NCBI RefSeq assembly: GCF_037392515.1
Contig: NC_090288.1
Span: forward strand, 5,635,501 to 5,699,500
Origin: Haliotis asinina
Taxonomy: Eukaryota > Mollusca > Gastropoda > Lepetellida > Haliotidae
DNA length: 64,000 nucleotides
Direction: 5' to 3'
A model generated the notes under the pieces. The model did not search any database, had not been told where the DNA came from, and saw only the letters and a program-made list of their open reading frames with translations. The position numbers and the translations under genes are program-made. Below, in pieces: positions 36,781-47,316 of the stretch (position 1 is its first letter; each line of letters starts with the position of its first letter).

Positions 36781-37379
36781 TGCGCAAACACTCTGACACT
36801 GACCCAGGCAACCACTGCCGAATGGCGGCCTACACTGCAGGGAGACGCGCCAGATATATCATAGCATTTTCATCGATACTGTGGCAAAGTATGCGTTACT
36901 TTCAGTGTTGGGAAACGTTATATAAGCAGTCTCGAGACAAGAAAATCGTCGCTACATGGGCGATAAGTAAACAATGACACGTCTTATTTTCATCACCGAC
37001 ATGTCAGCTCGTATTGCCACGAAATCTGAACGACCACACTGATTGAATAAAGTTTGTACACAAACTGAACGGTCAGTAATAGCAGCTAGAAAATCTTTTT
37101 TACGTCATACAATTAATAATAAATAGATCTAATACTCTGAAAACACATGCAAAATTCATTCAACAATGTTTTTTATAACAAAGCATGTGTTTTCAAATAT
37201 GGAATAATAATAGAAGAATATGGCCTATCTACTATTTGTATTCATTTGGTATATATCATTTCAATCTAACACTGTTCTGATCATAGTGATACAATAGGCA
37301 TTGACCTTAAAAAGTTTAGCAACATGGTATGGCAACATTTGGATTATTCTACTGGGAAGCTGATAACGCATCGGAGCAT

Positions 37380-37381
<2 letters not shown>

Positions 37382-37469
<88 letters not shown>
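37382..37469. repeat. (CA)n then (TA)n microsatellite
   Basis: A pure AC run of about 65 bp is followed directly by a TA run of about 22 bp, into which the Tc1 element at 37470 appears to be inserted. Confidence 0.97.
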
Positions 37470-38400
37470 CTGAGTCAAAAAAGAAACATCACAAAATGAA
37501 GTTTTAAAAAATAATGAATACTTTTTCCCTGATGATACATCTATGTATCCGAAATGGAATCCCTATCTCTCGACTCTAGAAAAACGTTAGCAAAACCCAC
37601 TCAAACCCATCCATTTATCGTGCAAATGACGTTAGTGCCAAATCATGTTTTGCACGTGCAGTCGATCACGTGATCTTCGCATCGACGTTTTTTTTCATTT
37701 GCACGTGTTTGCATTGGCCTCAAGAAGGCACTGGCCTTTTAAACCATAGTTCTAACGGTACTCTAAATGCCACGATTGTCAAATGTGCAGCGTGAACGTG
37801 CCGTTGACATGCTGCAAGCGGGAAGATCAGTTATTGATGTCGCAAGAGCAATGGGATGCAGCCGCCGTACTGTGCATGACTTACGAGGTCGTCTACAACA
37901 AACTGGCACCACTTCTGATCGTCCAAGGTCGGGTCGTCCACGTGTGACGTCATGAGCTGCCAATCTCCATTCTCGACGTCCATATAGTGAGCCATTTCAT
38001 CAACGTCTGATGTGGGCCCAACGTCACCTCCGATGGACACAGAGGACTTTATTCGAGTCTTTAGCGATGAATCCAGGTTTACCCTCAGATTCGCGGACGG
38101 CAGGCACAGAGTCTGGAGGCGACGTCGTGAACGGTATGCCCAATGTTGTCTACAGGAAGTCGAGAGATTCCGAGGCGGAAGTTGCATGGTGTGGGGTGCT
38201 TTCTGTGGGAACAACCGTTCCCGATTTCTGGTCATCCGTGGAAACCTCACAGCTGCTGCGACCAGGTGCTCACCCCTGAACTCGTTCCTTTCATGGCGGC
38301 TCATGGTCTTCAAAACGCTGGAATCAACGTCATGGACTGACCATCGAGGTCCCCTGACCTAAATCGACTATGCCAGTGAAGCTTCTATTACACTCCCCTT
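37470..38400 (+). mobile_element. Tc1-like DNA transposon, defective
   Basis: The left end CTGAGTCAAAAAAGAAACAT follows a TA run, fitting Tc1/mariner insertion at TA. A transposase remnant follows (37767-38365). No right inverted repeat was found before the sequence turns unique at about 38400, so the element is truncated. Confidence 0.85.
37767..38365 (+). pseudogene. Tc1-type transposase remnant
   Basis: The first 62 codons (MPRLSNVQRERAVDMLQAG..., then CSRRTVHDLRGRLQQ and DRPRSGRPRVTS) form the paired-like DNA-binding region and GRPR hook, and stop at 37953. After an internal deletion the catalytic part resumes in another frame: FSDESRFTLRFADGRHRVWR, MVWGAFCGNNRSRF, and SRSPDLNRL. The first Asp is present, the region with the second Asp (normally D-N-x-x-x-H) is deleted, and the E of the usual PDLNPIE is lost. 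It cannot encode an active enzyme. Confidence 0.9.
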
Positions 38401-38504
38401 GGCTGTCTTAGATAGACAGACAGACAGATAGATAGACATGAGTTATATACAGTATCAAAGTTGTCTTGTCTGCCTGTCAACCTTTTCAGATAAAAGATGT
38501 TGGT

Positions 38505-38610
38505 TAGTTTGTTGTTTAAGGCTTGGCTCTATTCCAGCAGTATGGCGGTGGTCTGTAAATAATCAAGTCTGGGGCAGACAGTCCAGAGACCAGCAGTCTA
38601 TGCATTAACC
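38505..38610 (-). repeat. SINE-B fragment
   Basis: CCAGCAGTATGGCGGTGGTC, TGTAAATAATCAAGTCTGGG and CAGACAGTCCAGAGACCAGC match SINE-B. Confidence 0.8.
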
Positions 38611-39316
38611 CGATAAAAAAATGTTATAATGTGGGATTGTACATATAATTGTTTAACACACATACAAATTTCTTATGGCTGAGTAATGGTCACACGCAAG
38701 CAATACATGCATATGAAACTAATATTCAGCAAAAGATCTTCCCCTTACCATACAATATTTACAGCCATTCAGTGTATGGGACATTTGTGTACCTTCCCAA
38801 ATCGACTGGAAGTTTAAACCTACTACATTTGAAAAGAACCATGGATAGTCTTAAGAGTATGTGGATAGGGAGTGCAAAATTCTGTTCCACATTTAACAGT
38901 GATTTAAAATGCTGTTAATAGAAGGAATCAGACAAACTGTTGATAGAACTACATCGTCGTTGTTGTAGGTTGAAAAGTGATCTTTGTTTCAAAAGGTGAA
39001 TAAATATCTTCACGTTATGCTATTCATACACACATTTGTAAATCCCTTGGTCCCTTGGAGTTCGTTATATCCGTGTTCTACTGTACTACCCAATAACTAT
39101 AGCCGCACACAACAATGAATTAGGTTCACTCTCTCACAGACTTTAATAGCCTCACCTCACGCACTTCACTAACACATCTCGATATATCGGAAACACTGTC
39201 CGGTGTTACGGCGTTTTAACAGTTCTCTTATACTTTCAAGCAGGCCCTGACTCGTATACCCTACATTGGCTGCTGGAGGATAGAATCTGACCACGAAACG
39301 CCATGGAGATTAAGGA

Positions 39317-39453
39317 GTGAGCGAGTGTGGTTTTACGCCGCAGTAATATCACAGTGGGGGACACGAGAAATGGATTTCACACATTTTGAGGAAACGAACC
39401 CAAGACCGGCGTGACGACCGAACGCTTAAATCTGTAGGCTACCCCATCGTCCC
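39317..39453 (-). repeat. SINE-A
   Basis: GTGAGCGAGTGTGGTTTTAC, AATATCACAGTGGGGGACAC and GGCGTGACGACCGAACGCTT; the copy has an internal deletion after GCCGC. Confidence 0.88.
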
Positions 39454-39555
39454 TAGTTGGGAGAGATGAAGACAGAACGAAACACGACATGGTCAAAAAC
39501 TGTTTTTCATCGTATTCCTGGAGCTGCCAGTTTTGTCAGTGTGTGGGCTGAGGGA

Positions 39556-39655
39556 GAGCATAAGCTCGTCACACCGAAGACCTGGGTTCGATTATTTTCA
39601 TGAAGCTCATTTTACGTGCCCCTCGCTTTGACAATGTTGAAATATTACTAAAAAA
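39556..39655 (+). repeat. SINE-A fragment
   Basis: GCTCGTCACACCGAAGACCT and GGGTTCGATT (B-box) followed by a decayed centre and GAAATATTACTAAAAA. Confidence 0.75.
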
Positions 39656-39921
39656 CAAAAACAACAGCTCCTCAGCGTAGCTGCAGTCAATCTACATGTT
39701 TCTGTTTGACCACTTGTCCTTTCCCGGATAGTGACGTACACCTGATACCGTCCCACGAGAGAGCTGTCAATCAAGATATGTACACGATGTACCACATCCG
39801 CGTGCATTGTATCACACCTTGATCACATGAGTAGGATCATGACTAAGATCACTCAGGTATCGGTGTCAAGCTTTACCCGTACTACGTCGGATCAGTCTGT
39901 TCACCGCAATTCCTTTAAATA

Positions 39922-40065
39922 GTGAGTGAACAGATTTTTATGCCGCTGGGAATCTCGATGGATGACTTAAAATGGACTTCACTGTGTACCCACGCATGGA
40001 ATCGAATCCGGAGATTGGCGTGACGACCCTCGATACAACATCTGGCTACCCTGCATCTCCCCTTA
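39922..40065 (-). repeat. SINE-A, diverged
   Basis: AGTGAGTGAACAG, TTTTTATGCCGCTGGG, GGAATCGAATCCGGAG and GGCGTGACGACCCTCG mark the tail, B-box and head. Confidence 0.75.
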
Positions 40066-40069
40066 AAAC

Positions 40070-42020
40070 AGTTATAAAAATGATATATATGTTTAGAACA
40101 TTTGCCTTTTACGGCTAGGGCATGGCTGTAACTTAGTCTGAAGCACGCAGCAGCCCGAATCAGAACAGCAGTAGTAAAAAGGAATCCTCCAAAATATCAA
40201 AATTCTATTCTGTAACTTATTGCGTCGTTAACGTCGAAACAAACTCTCCTAAAGTTACAGTTCTATCTTGGGAACGAGTTTCTTAGGTCTCTGTGAGATC
40301 CGAGAAGGTAATGAGTTCAAAATCATTATATGTGAGCTTCTATAGATTTTTCTACAGCAACGATGTAAGTATTCAGCATTTGTGCTGAGGATATTTCATT
40401 ATATTCGTGGGGTTTTCATGATTATTAAATACTTTTACAATATGATGTAATTGTATCCCGTGGGACATTTATGTGCATCGAAAGCAGTTAACAAGGTTGT
40501 TTTAACAACAGTTAAGATAAACGTCTCGTCTGACAAATCCCGAAGAAGACATGCGTTTAGAGTTACCTCCCATGGTTTGTATTCCCGTGGCTTTGTCATT
40601 AGTCATCCCAGAGATTACTATTGTTCAGAGTACAAAGGTTCAGTAGGTTTTAATTGAAGTATTTCCACTTGTTAACATTTTATTTCTTTCCGACGAACAA
40701 AAACACAGTGGGTTATGTTTATATTTCAATTTCTGACAGCTCTTAACACTTTCACGGAGCTTCAGATGTGCAGCCATACTACAGCAGATCTAGTGTCATG
40801 CACCTCACTGTCACACCTACATAATAATACAAAACAATATGAAAAGCAGGCAAAAGAGTTAGATTTAAATAGGCACCTGTTCTTACTTCAGGGTGTGTGC
40901 AAATCTGAAGAAACTCAAATCGCTGAAGGGAATTATACTGAGGTCACATGCGGTGGACTGAATAAACTCTTGGGTTGCAGGATGACATCTTTACAGAAAA
41001 ACAAAGTTCATAAAATTCCATTTTAAAGTATAATGACATACCGGCCAGAGACGTGTTTTTTTTTATCATTTTCAGTAACTAAAGTTAAACTGACTCCCGA
41101 ACTGTTACTGACTAACGGGTATATTTGTTTCAGGGTCGGTTTGACAGTCTAAAGTAAACTTACCCTCAGTCTTATTTGTTACACTCCAACAAAAACTAAT
41201 GAGACTAAGTATACTTGGACTGTGTCTTTGTGACTGGCTACATTTTAGGTTCCAGTATGTGATCACTGGTGGCAGGTTATGGTTTGGGAACAATTCTTCA
41301 CAACAATCGACATCCTTTTTCAAAAGTTTGGACTCACCAAAGCTGATCATGGACATATTAACTTGATTGTGAAGTCATTTCCCTCGACCAGGATGGAATG
41401 CTGGGTACCTGAAACGTGTTACTGCAGTGATAATAATCTGCAAGTCACTGGCCAAGCTCCATTCATACAGGCACACTGGGAGAAGTGATATCTAATATAC
41501 TTACACACTGGTATATAGATCAACAATCTACTTCTGTGCTGACAAACATTTCAAGACTGTCAAATCACCTAAACAGTATCAAGACTTTCAATTACCATGA
41601 TTACTGAGTTAAGTATTCAGCATATATGAACGCTTTATTACACCTACTTCCTCAAGTCTGAGTGGTCAAAGGTTCCCTCAGGGTTCCTGACACAACCCTT
41701 ACAAAATCAAGGTGAACCTCAAATATAAGTAAAATCTTAATGAAACTGATTATCAGTAAAGAGGTAATAATTCGGAGAATCAGCATGAGATATGTACATT
41801 TGCCTATGCCCTGCTGGATTTTACAAAGGTCCAATTTCACACATATGTTCAGGAACATTTATATTAACACAAAAATCTGTGCATCATTATTTATGATCTT
41901 GAACTAGATATTGACAACTGTACACTTACATTTGAGCGAGCCCTTATCTGAAGCTGATGATATGGACACAAAATTAACAAATACTGTGTACTCTTTTTTC
42001 AAATGCATGAACTTTCTTGC
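40070..42020. other. No gene seen
   Basis: Open frames up to 103 codons (40715-41026) have no domain. A collapsed piece of the Mutator-like family lies at 41137-41226. Confidence 0.35.
41137..41226. mobile_element. Mutator-like family, TIR-only remnant
   Basis: CAGTCTAAAGTAAACTTACC, CTCAGTC and GTTACACTCCAACAAAAACT match the left end of the elements at 11382 and 48434; ACTAAGTATACTTGGACTG forms the opposite end. The interior is missing and no clear target duplication is visible. Confidence 0.7.
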
Positions 42021-42023
42021 TAG

Positions 42024-42168
42024 GTGGTGGGTTAGCCTGAATGTTAAAGTGCCTGTTCGTCATGCGCAAGACCTGTTTAATTCCCTACATCGGTACAATG
42101 TATGAAGCTTATTTCTGGTGTCCTCCTTCATGATTTTGTGGGAATATTGCTAAAAGCCACCTAAAAAC
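42024..42168 (+). repeat. SINE-A, diverged
   Basis: GGTGGTGGGTTAGCCTGAAT, GTTAAAGTGCCTGTTCGTCA, GGGAATATTGCTAAAAGCC and CACCTAAAAACCCATCAAAC show head and tail; the B-box is mutated. Confidence 0.8.
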
Positions 42169-42790
42169 CCATCAAACTATAATTAAAGTTCAAAACTTAT
42201 TTTCATTTTGAGTGTTGTTCTAGCTGTTACTGGAAACCGAGGTGATCACTTTCTGGTATGGAGCTGTAGATCTACTCTCATGCCTGTAACTGTCATAACA
42301 GTAGTAACATATATTACATATTCATGAATAACAATGAAAAATATACATGAAATGGAATTGGCCTTCCCTGTCTGTTGTTTTCTTTTTTTCATTTCAGAGT
42401 GGGTTTGTTTGTGAATCTGAAAAAAGCCCAGTCATGTGGGTTACAGGTAGGCTAACTTCAGAGCCAGGGATAAGGCATCAGACCTTCTTCTTTGTGCTGG
42501 CATTTAGGTGACAAACTCTGCTTGTGTGGGTTCAAATCCAGAATGGGATTCAACCCAACAAAAGTACAAGAATTAGTACTGTAGTCCTAAATATAACATG
42601 TGTTACAAGTATCGTGCGTCTGAGAAGAACATATTTTCCAACAAAAAACACGCACACAACCTATTGTGTTTTGGCTTTGCCATTACAATACATTGTGACT
42701 TTTGTACATTAATACAATCAAATTGGCTTCGTAAATATTTTGTATACATTCTCCCACCTTTCCTTGTGTGAAGATGTTTTGTCTATATGT

Positions 42791-42939
42791 CATGGTATAT
42801 ACTACCAAAAGTTTAGACTCACTTGATGCACTCACTTCAAAGAGTATAGACTATCTATTAATATCCAGTTTAGAATTCTTGACTGAAATAAGTGTCTTCA
42901 TTTACACTAGTGAGTCTAAACTTTTTATTTTGTACCATG
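42791..42939. mobile_element. Small palindromic TIR element (MITE-like)
   Basis: AAAAGTTTAGACTCACT at 42807-42823 is inverted at 42909-42926 (AGTGAGTCTAAACTTTTT), and CATGGTA closes both outer ends, giving about 149 bp with about 33-bp imperfect inverted repeats. No coding capacity. Confidence 0.7.
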
Positions 42940-42970
42940 CATTCACTCTTTGCACTGATTCAACATTCAC

Positions 42971-43001
42971 CTGATGAAGGAGCAAAAATTTGCTCCGAGA
43001 C
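42971..43001 (+). ncRNA. Hammerhead-like stem-loop, degenerate
   Basis: CTGATGA is followed by the hairpin GGAGCAAAAATTTGCTCC and then GAGAC. This resembles the hammerhead core (CUGANGA - stem II - GAAA), with GAGA in place of GAAA. Such motifs occur in Penelope-like and other retroelement ends. No complete stem I or III is evident, so activity is doubtful. Confidence 0.3.
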
Positions 43002-43039
43002 ATTGTATAAAGAATAAAAATGTTGTTTTACGATAAATC

Positions 43040-44060
43040 GTGACATGTATGCACAAACTGAAGCAGATTACATGAGCACAAAGCTTAGAATTGCCATTGC
43101 CATTCATAACAAAGCTAACAACTTAAAACAAGAATAATTTATTAATCATGATATAAGGCATTGATGTTAAAACTAGCTGATACATGAGCATAGTTTATAC
43201 AGCACACTAACAAAACACGATTATATTTTTGGGATGTTGAACATAAATGTACAGTTATTTTAGATTTTGGGTAACATTCAAGATCAAGATCAACAGAAAT
43301 ACCCTGCGAACTTAGAAGTTCGACCTACTGATGTATAGCTTTTATTATCAACATTCAAACCTTGTCTTCTTAATTTGAAGTGATTTGATCAGCAATAACA
43401 ACTGCATTTAATCATCGCAAATCCAAATCATTTCAATAATGAAAATCAAGCAAATCATTGTTGATGGTCATGGACTATGGAATGTTTGTAAGCGTTACTA
43501 CATGGGTGACAGTCACATCAAGTGATACACCGACATGTCAAGGAGAGGAGTATTTGAAATTGCAGCACTGATTGTCAACAGGTAAGAAAGTTCATGCGCC
43601 AATATGGTTAACGATAAGTTATGCTGTTATTTATAGTAACGTCGTGGTTAGAAAGCTTCACAAAGTGTGGGGCAGTATTTTCCTCTTTCTCGTAAAGCTG
43701 ACAAGTGAAGATTATGAAGACGCTGGAAGGATTGAAGCACAGTTTGCTTTGTTCAGTTGAAATATTTGACGCTGTCCTGTATGTAAGGAATAATGGATAA
43801 GCTATAAAAGCTTTTCACTCCAGTAGTTCCTGTGAATCTTGCATTTCGTCGTTACAAAATCAAGTACAGAAGTTGATTCCAAAGGTAGGTTAACAGGAGG
43901 TGGCGATTTCTTTTGAACAGGCGTGGGGTTATTTACGATCCTCTCACATGAACTGACGATGAATAAATCACAAATGAAGAGTTATATACAACAGTCTCCC
44001 TCTGTGGTCTCCGCAACCACGATTTCTCTTGTGAACACCCACATCACCAATGATCAACAT
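43040..44060 (-). other. Probable 3' UTR and downstream flank of SMIM30
   Basis: No other feature. On the minus strand AATAAA occurs at 43346-43341 and at 43143-43138, which would give a 3' UTR of 0.7-0.9 kb for SMIM30. The 5' end of the mature 3' end cannot be fixed from sequence. Confidence 0.35.
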
Positions 44061-44234
44061 CTACGACGCTCTTCTTCGTGCATAATACCCTAAACATGCA
44101 CATATTCCCAGAATTCCAATAACAAGTCCCAAAACAAGGGCGATGGCATCCCCTGCATCAAATGCTGACACACCGGGAATAAACAGAGCCAAGACAAAAA
44201 CCACCAGAGCCAAAAAGCTGCCTTGTGCGGCCAT
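44061..44234 (-). CDS. SMIM30: Small integral membrane protein 30 (micropeptide)
   Basis: A single-exon frame of 57 residues. Residues 1-24 form a signal-peptide-like segment (MAAQGSFLALVVFVLALFIP, cleavage likely after GVSA). Residues 25-50 contain FDAGDAIALVLGLVIGILGI and CACLGYYARRR, which closely matches the conserved part of vertebrate SMIM30 (AGDAIAL...GICACLG.YARKR). The vertebrate protein is an ER-associated membrane micropeptide of about 59 residues; length and order agree. One transmembrane helix is predicted, followed by a basic Arg-Arg-Arg end. The neighbouring eIF4E3 gene runs the other way. The start codon sits in CAAGATGGCCGC. Confidence 0.94.
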   Translation of the reverse strand: MAAQGSFLALVVFVLALFIPGVSAFDAGDAIALVLGLVIGILGICACLGYYARRRAS

Positions 44235-44345
44235 CTTGAGAGAGTGAAAGCATGTGACTCGTCAAGCAATCATGTGACTTCAAGGGAGACAACTCTCTTC
44301 CGGTTTGGTTTCGCGTGGGAAAACAAGGTTGACCGCATGGAACTG
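44235..44345 (-). promoter_or_regulatory. Core promoter and 5' UTR region of SMIM30
   Basis: On the minus strand an ETS-type CCGGAAG (44303-44297) lies about 65 bp before the ATG, and the ATG itself is within a YY1-like AAGATGGCCGC. No TATA box is seen. The sequence is richer in GC than its surroundings, fitting a housekeeping-type promoter. Confidence 0.5.
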
Positions 44346-44399
44346 TGGGCAGTTTTGGGTTACGCTTTTCTCGTTTAAAATCTAGTCTCAGAAATGAAA

Positions 44400-46061
44400 A
44401 CATTTTACAGAATTTTAAAAATTAAATCCAACATAAAACTGTTGTTTTACATTTTATTCACATTTTCTCAATTTACAGATTTAAACTGGTTCTTTACATG
44501 CATGCACGCACGCACGCACGCACGCACGAACAAGTGTGCTGACAGTCAACTGTCAACTTATTTATATTTAATTTAATCCACAACCGATATAGACATTTTC
44601 TTTGACTAACATGTACTTCACAATTCCAGCATGAATTGACGTAGTGTTAGTTAGAAGGTGACACTATGTCTTTCTGACATCATTTATGGATTTTAGGTGA
44701 GTTAGATGCATATTCTAGTGACGTACACTGAGATGAGTGACGATGAGTTTGTGGCAAGTCGATTTGTCTAAAACGCCGGAAGTCGCTTAACAGGAAAACT
44801 TCCACTGAACCGGATTGTCCTCCCTGACACAAGTCTCTACGGCTTGATGCTTTATGTAGGCTTCTTGTATATATATCACTGACGAATACTTTCGGTATAT
44901 AGATGTACATGTAACGTAAAGCATCTTCAAACATTATTGTATTGGTGTTTGGTTTGTTGTGTGAGGGGTAGAATAATGTATGAGGACAATTTAGAAAGTT
45001 GAACAAATTAATTGATTCTGAATAAGAGAGAATCCACAGGGAAAATATTTTCTTTATATTCACACACAGACATTATTTTTATGTATTTACAAGTATCCCA
45101 AGCGGTGTATGTTTTAAATGCAAAATTTACCTGATCCCCTTCGAATGCTTCTTATGGAAGAATTTGTTCCTTGAGTGTTCGATTCACGGAGCTAACAAAC
45201 ATAAAACAAGATTGGTGAACCACACACGGACTTCCACTGATCGTGGGGATCATTGGTCTTCTTAACCATATGTAAAAGCACAAGTGGTAAAATTCTTATT
45301 ATTACCTACGAGGGAGAAAATAACGGGGTTAATATATTTCATACGGTCTGTGGCAAAATATCACTTTGTCGTCCTAACGTGACGTCATGAACGCGGGGTT
45401 TTAAATACGGGAACACAGAGTAGCCAACCTATGTGTGAAAGTAGATTTGGATATATTTTTCCGCAAATTGACGACTTCAATAATAAACAGAATATCATAT
45501 TCTTGTCCATATATACTTTGTTTACGACACTCTTGTCAACACAGCGGTATATCTCTCACTCTAAATGCCAACATTTAGACACTCGTGTCGTAAACATGGC
45601 ATGGCATGGGTGCTCATATACAGGACAAAAGAAGCTAGGGATATTGGTATTTTCATGATTGATATTTTATCATGGTGTCGATGAATGAAAAGATCAACAT
45701 TCAAAATTTGCATATATATCCCTAACTGTTTTTGTCCAGAACATGATATGCTCAATTTATTATCCATATCGTGAGACATAACCATTGTCATATACTATAG
45801 TATATCATGCGTGCACATGTCATATTTGCCAAGCTATCATTGTTTCTGTATTTCGTGGTCTGTGACATCATTAAACAAAGGAACGGCACAAACGACGAGG
45901 CTCGTCACACTTGCTTACCGTGTATTGTCGGATAATATTAATGGAGAAATTGTTACACTCGATCAACTTGTTAATAAGCTTATACAAAACTTATGCAAAA
46001 GTATGTATTGCCCTTGCTCTCACTCGAGCAATACCAAATTTCACAATCGTTTCGTCTTATG
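44400..46061. other. No gene seen
   Basis: Contains an ACGC microsatellite (44505-44530) and a CRE (TGACGTCA) near 45381 followed by a GC-rich patch, but no supported coding exon. An imperfect inverted repeat pairs CAGGACAAAAGAAGCTAGGG (about 45621) with CCCTAACTGTTTTTGTCC (about 45719). Confidence 0.35.
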
Positions 46062-46350
46062 AGTGAGTGAGTTTAGTTTAGTTTTACGCCGCACTCAGCA
46101 ATATTACAGCTATATGGCGGCGGTCTGAAAATAATCGAGTCTGGACCAGACAATCCAGTGATCAGCAACATGAGCATCGATCTGCGCAATTGGGAACCGA
46201 TGACATGTGTCAACCAAGTCAGCGAGCCTGACCACCCGATCCCGTTAGTCGCCTCTTACGACAAGCTGAGTCGCCTTTTATGGCAAGCATGGGTTGCTGA
46301 AGGCCTATTCTACCCCGGGACCTTCACGGGGCATAAGTCTTATGATGATG
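46062..46350 (-). repeat. SINE-B, best preserved copy
   Basis: From the tail side: GAGTGAGTGAGTTTAGTTTA, TTACGCCGCACTCAGCAATA, ATATGGCGGCGGTCTG, GACCAGACAATCCAGTGATC, GCGCAATTGGGAACCGATGA, CCGATCCCGTTAGTCGCCTC, and CCCCGGGACCTTCACGGG at the head. About 290 bp, longer than SINE-A, but with the same tail. Confidence 0.93.
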
Positions 46351-46365
46351 ACTCTCTTGTTCGCG

Positions 46366-46532
46366 GGGGGCGGTGGGGTAGCCTAGTTGTTAAAGCGTTC
46401 GCTCGTCACGTCGAAGACCCGGGTTCGATTCCCCACATGGGTGCAATGTGTGAGGCCAATTTTCTGGTGTCCGCCACCGTGATATCGCTGGAAAATTGCT
46501 AAAAGCGGCGTAAAACCAAACTCACTCACTCA
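46366..46532 (+). repeat. SINE-A, full length with perfect target duplication
   Basis: Begins GGGGGCGGTGGGGTAGCCTA, B-box CCCGGGTTCGATTCCCC, ends AAAGCGGCGTAAAACCAAAC + TCACTCACTCA. A 12-bp direct repeat CTCTTGTTCGCG flanks it at 46354-46365 and 46533-46544. A-box and B-box are intact. This is the youngest-looking copy in the window and serves as the local reference. Confidence 0.96.
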
Positions 46533-46544
46533 CTCTTGTTCGCG

Positions 46545-47220
46545 TGATAATCTCTATTTCTGCTGTAGAGTATGCATGATATTGAATACATCGCCACCCA
46601 TGCCATTTTCTTCAACATTACATCGACAGTGGGTGACATACATTTCAAGTACACAGTAGTAAAACAAACAAATGTATAAATTCTACATATATTAGCGCTT
46701 TCTGTATACCTGGTTAACTAGAACACCCGGATGATTATCTTGGCGGCTACCTTATAGGCAGTTGTATATCACAGTTAATGCTGCTTACACAGATGTTCAT
46801 ATTAGTTACTGGATTGCTTTTGCACTACAAACTCGATTAGAATCACAAATATACAGCCTATCTAACCTTTTTCATATACTTATTATTTCCTTAAGTCCCT
46901 TTGTTTGTAAAGAATTGATTAAAGGCATCTACAGGTTGTAACACGGTTTATAACCATACACTGATAAGGTATTAATTTGTGTGTTCTTGCCTGTGAATCA
47001 AGAAGCCACACTGAAAACGTATCGGATGTGTGATAAATTATGTCCAGCCAAAGTGTGGATTGAGGATTTTGGAAAATAGTGCCTTACTTTTCAAGTGTCT
47101 TGAAAGAACAGATATTATTCATAAAAATATGGACAGATTGCTCTGTTTCACATGGTATTTTATAACACTGGTGTTAAACATAAACATTCAATATAATCGT
47201 TGCTCTTTTTAAGTGCCTTT
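46545..47220. other. No gene seen
   Basis: AT-rich flank between the SINE pair and the eIF4E3 promoter. Confidence 0.35.
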
Positions 47221-47316
47221 GTTGGGCTCACCCAATGGAACTTTTCGCGCACCTGCAGTTTGACGTCATGGCTATTTTGATCACATGATCATGTCAGGTG
47301 GTCAAAAATGGCGGCC
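47221..47316 (+). promoter_or_regulatory. Core promoter of eIF4E3
   Basis: A CCAAT box lies at 47232, a full CRE palindrome TGACGTCA at 47261-47268, and an E-box-like CACATGATC at 47282; the ATG is within AAAATGGCGGCC, a YY1-type context. No TATA box. Spacing fits a short 5' UTR. An upstream ATG at 47291 is out of frame with the main ATG. Confidence 0.55.

Noticed and set aside
44394..44576. 60-codon frame with His-Ala-Arg-Thr repeats
   Set aside because: Comes from the ACGC microsatellite at 44505-44530.
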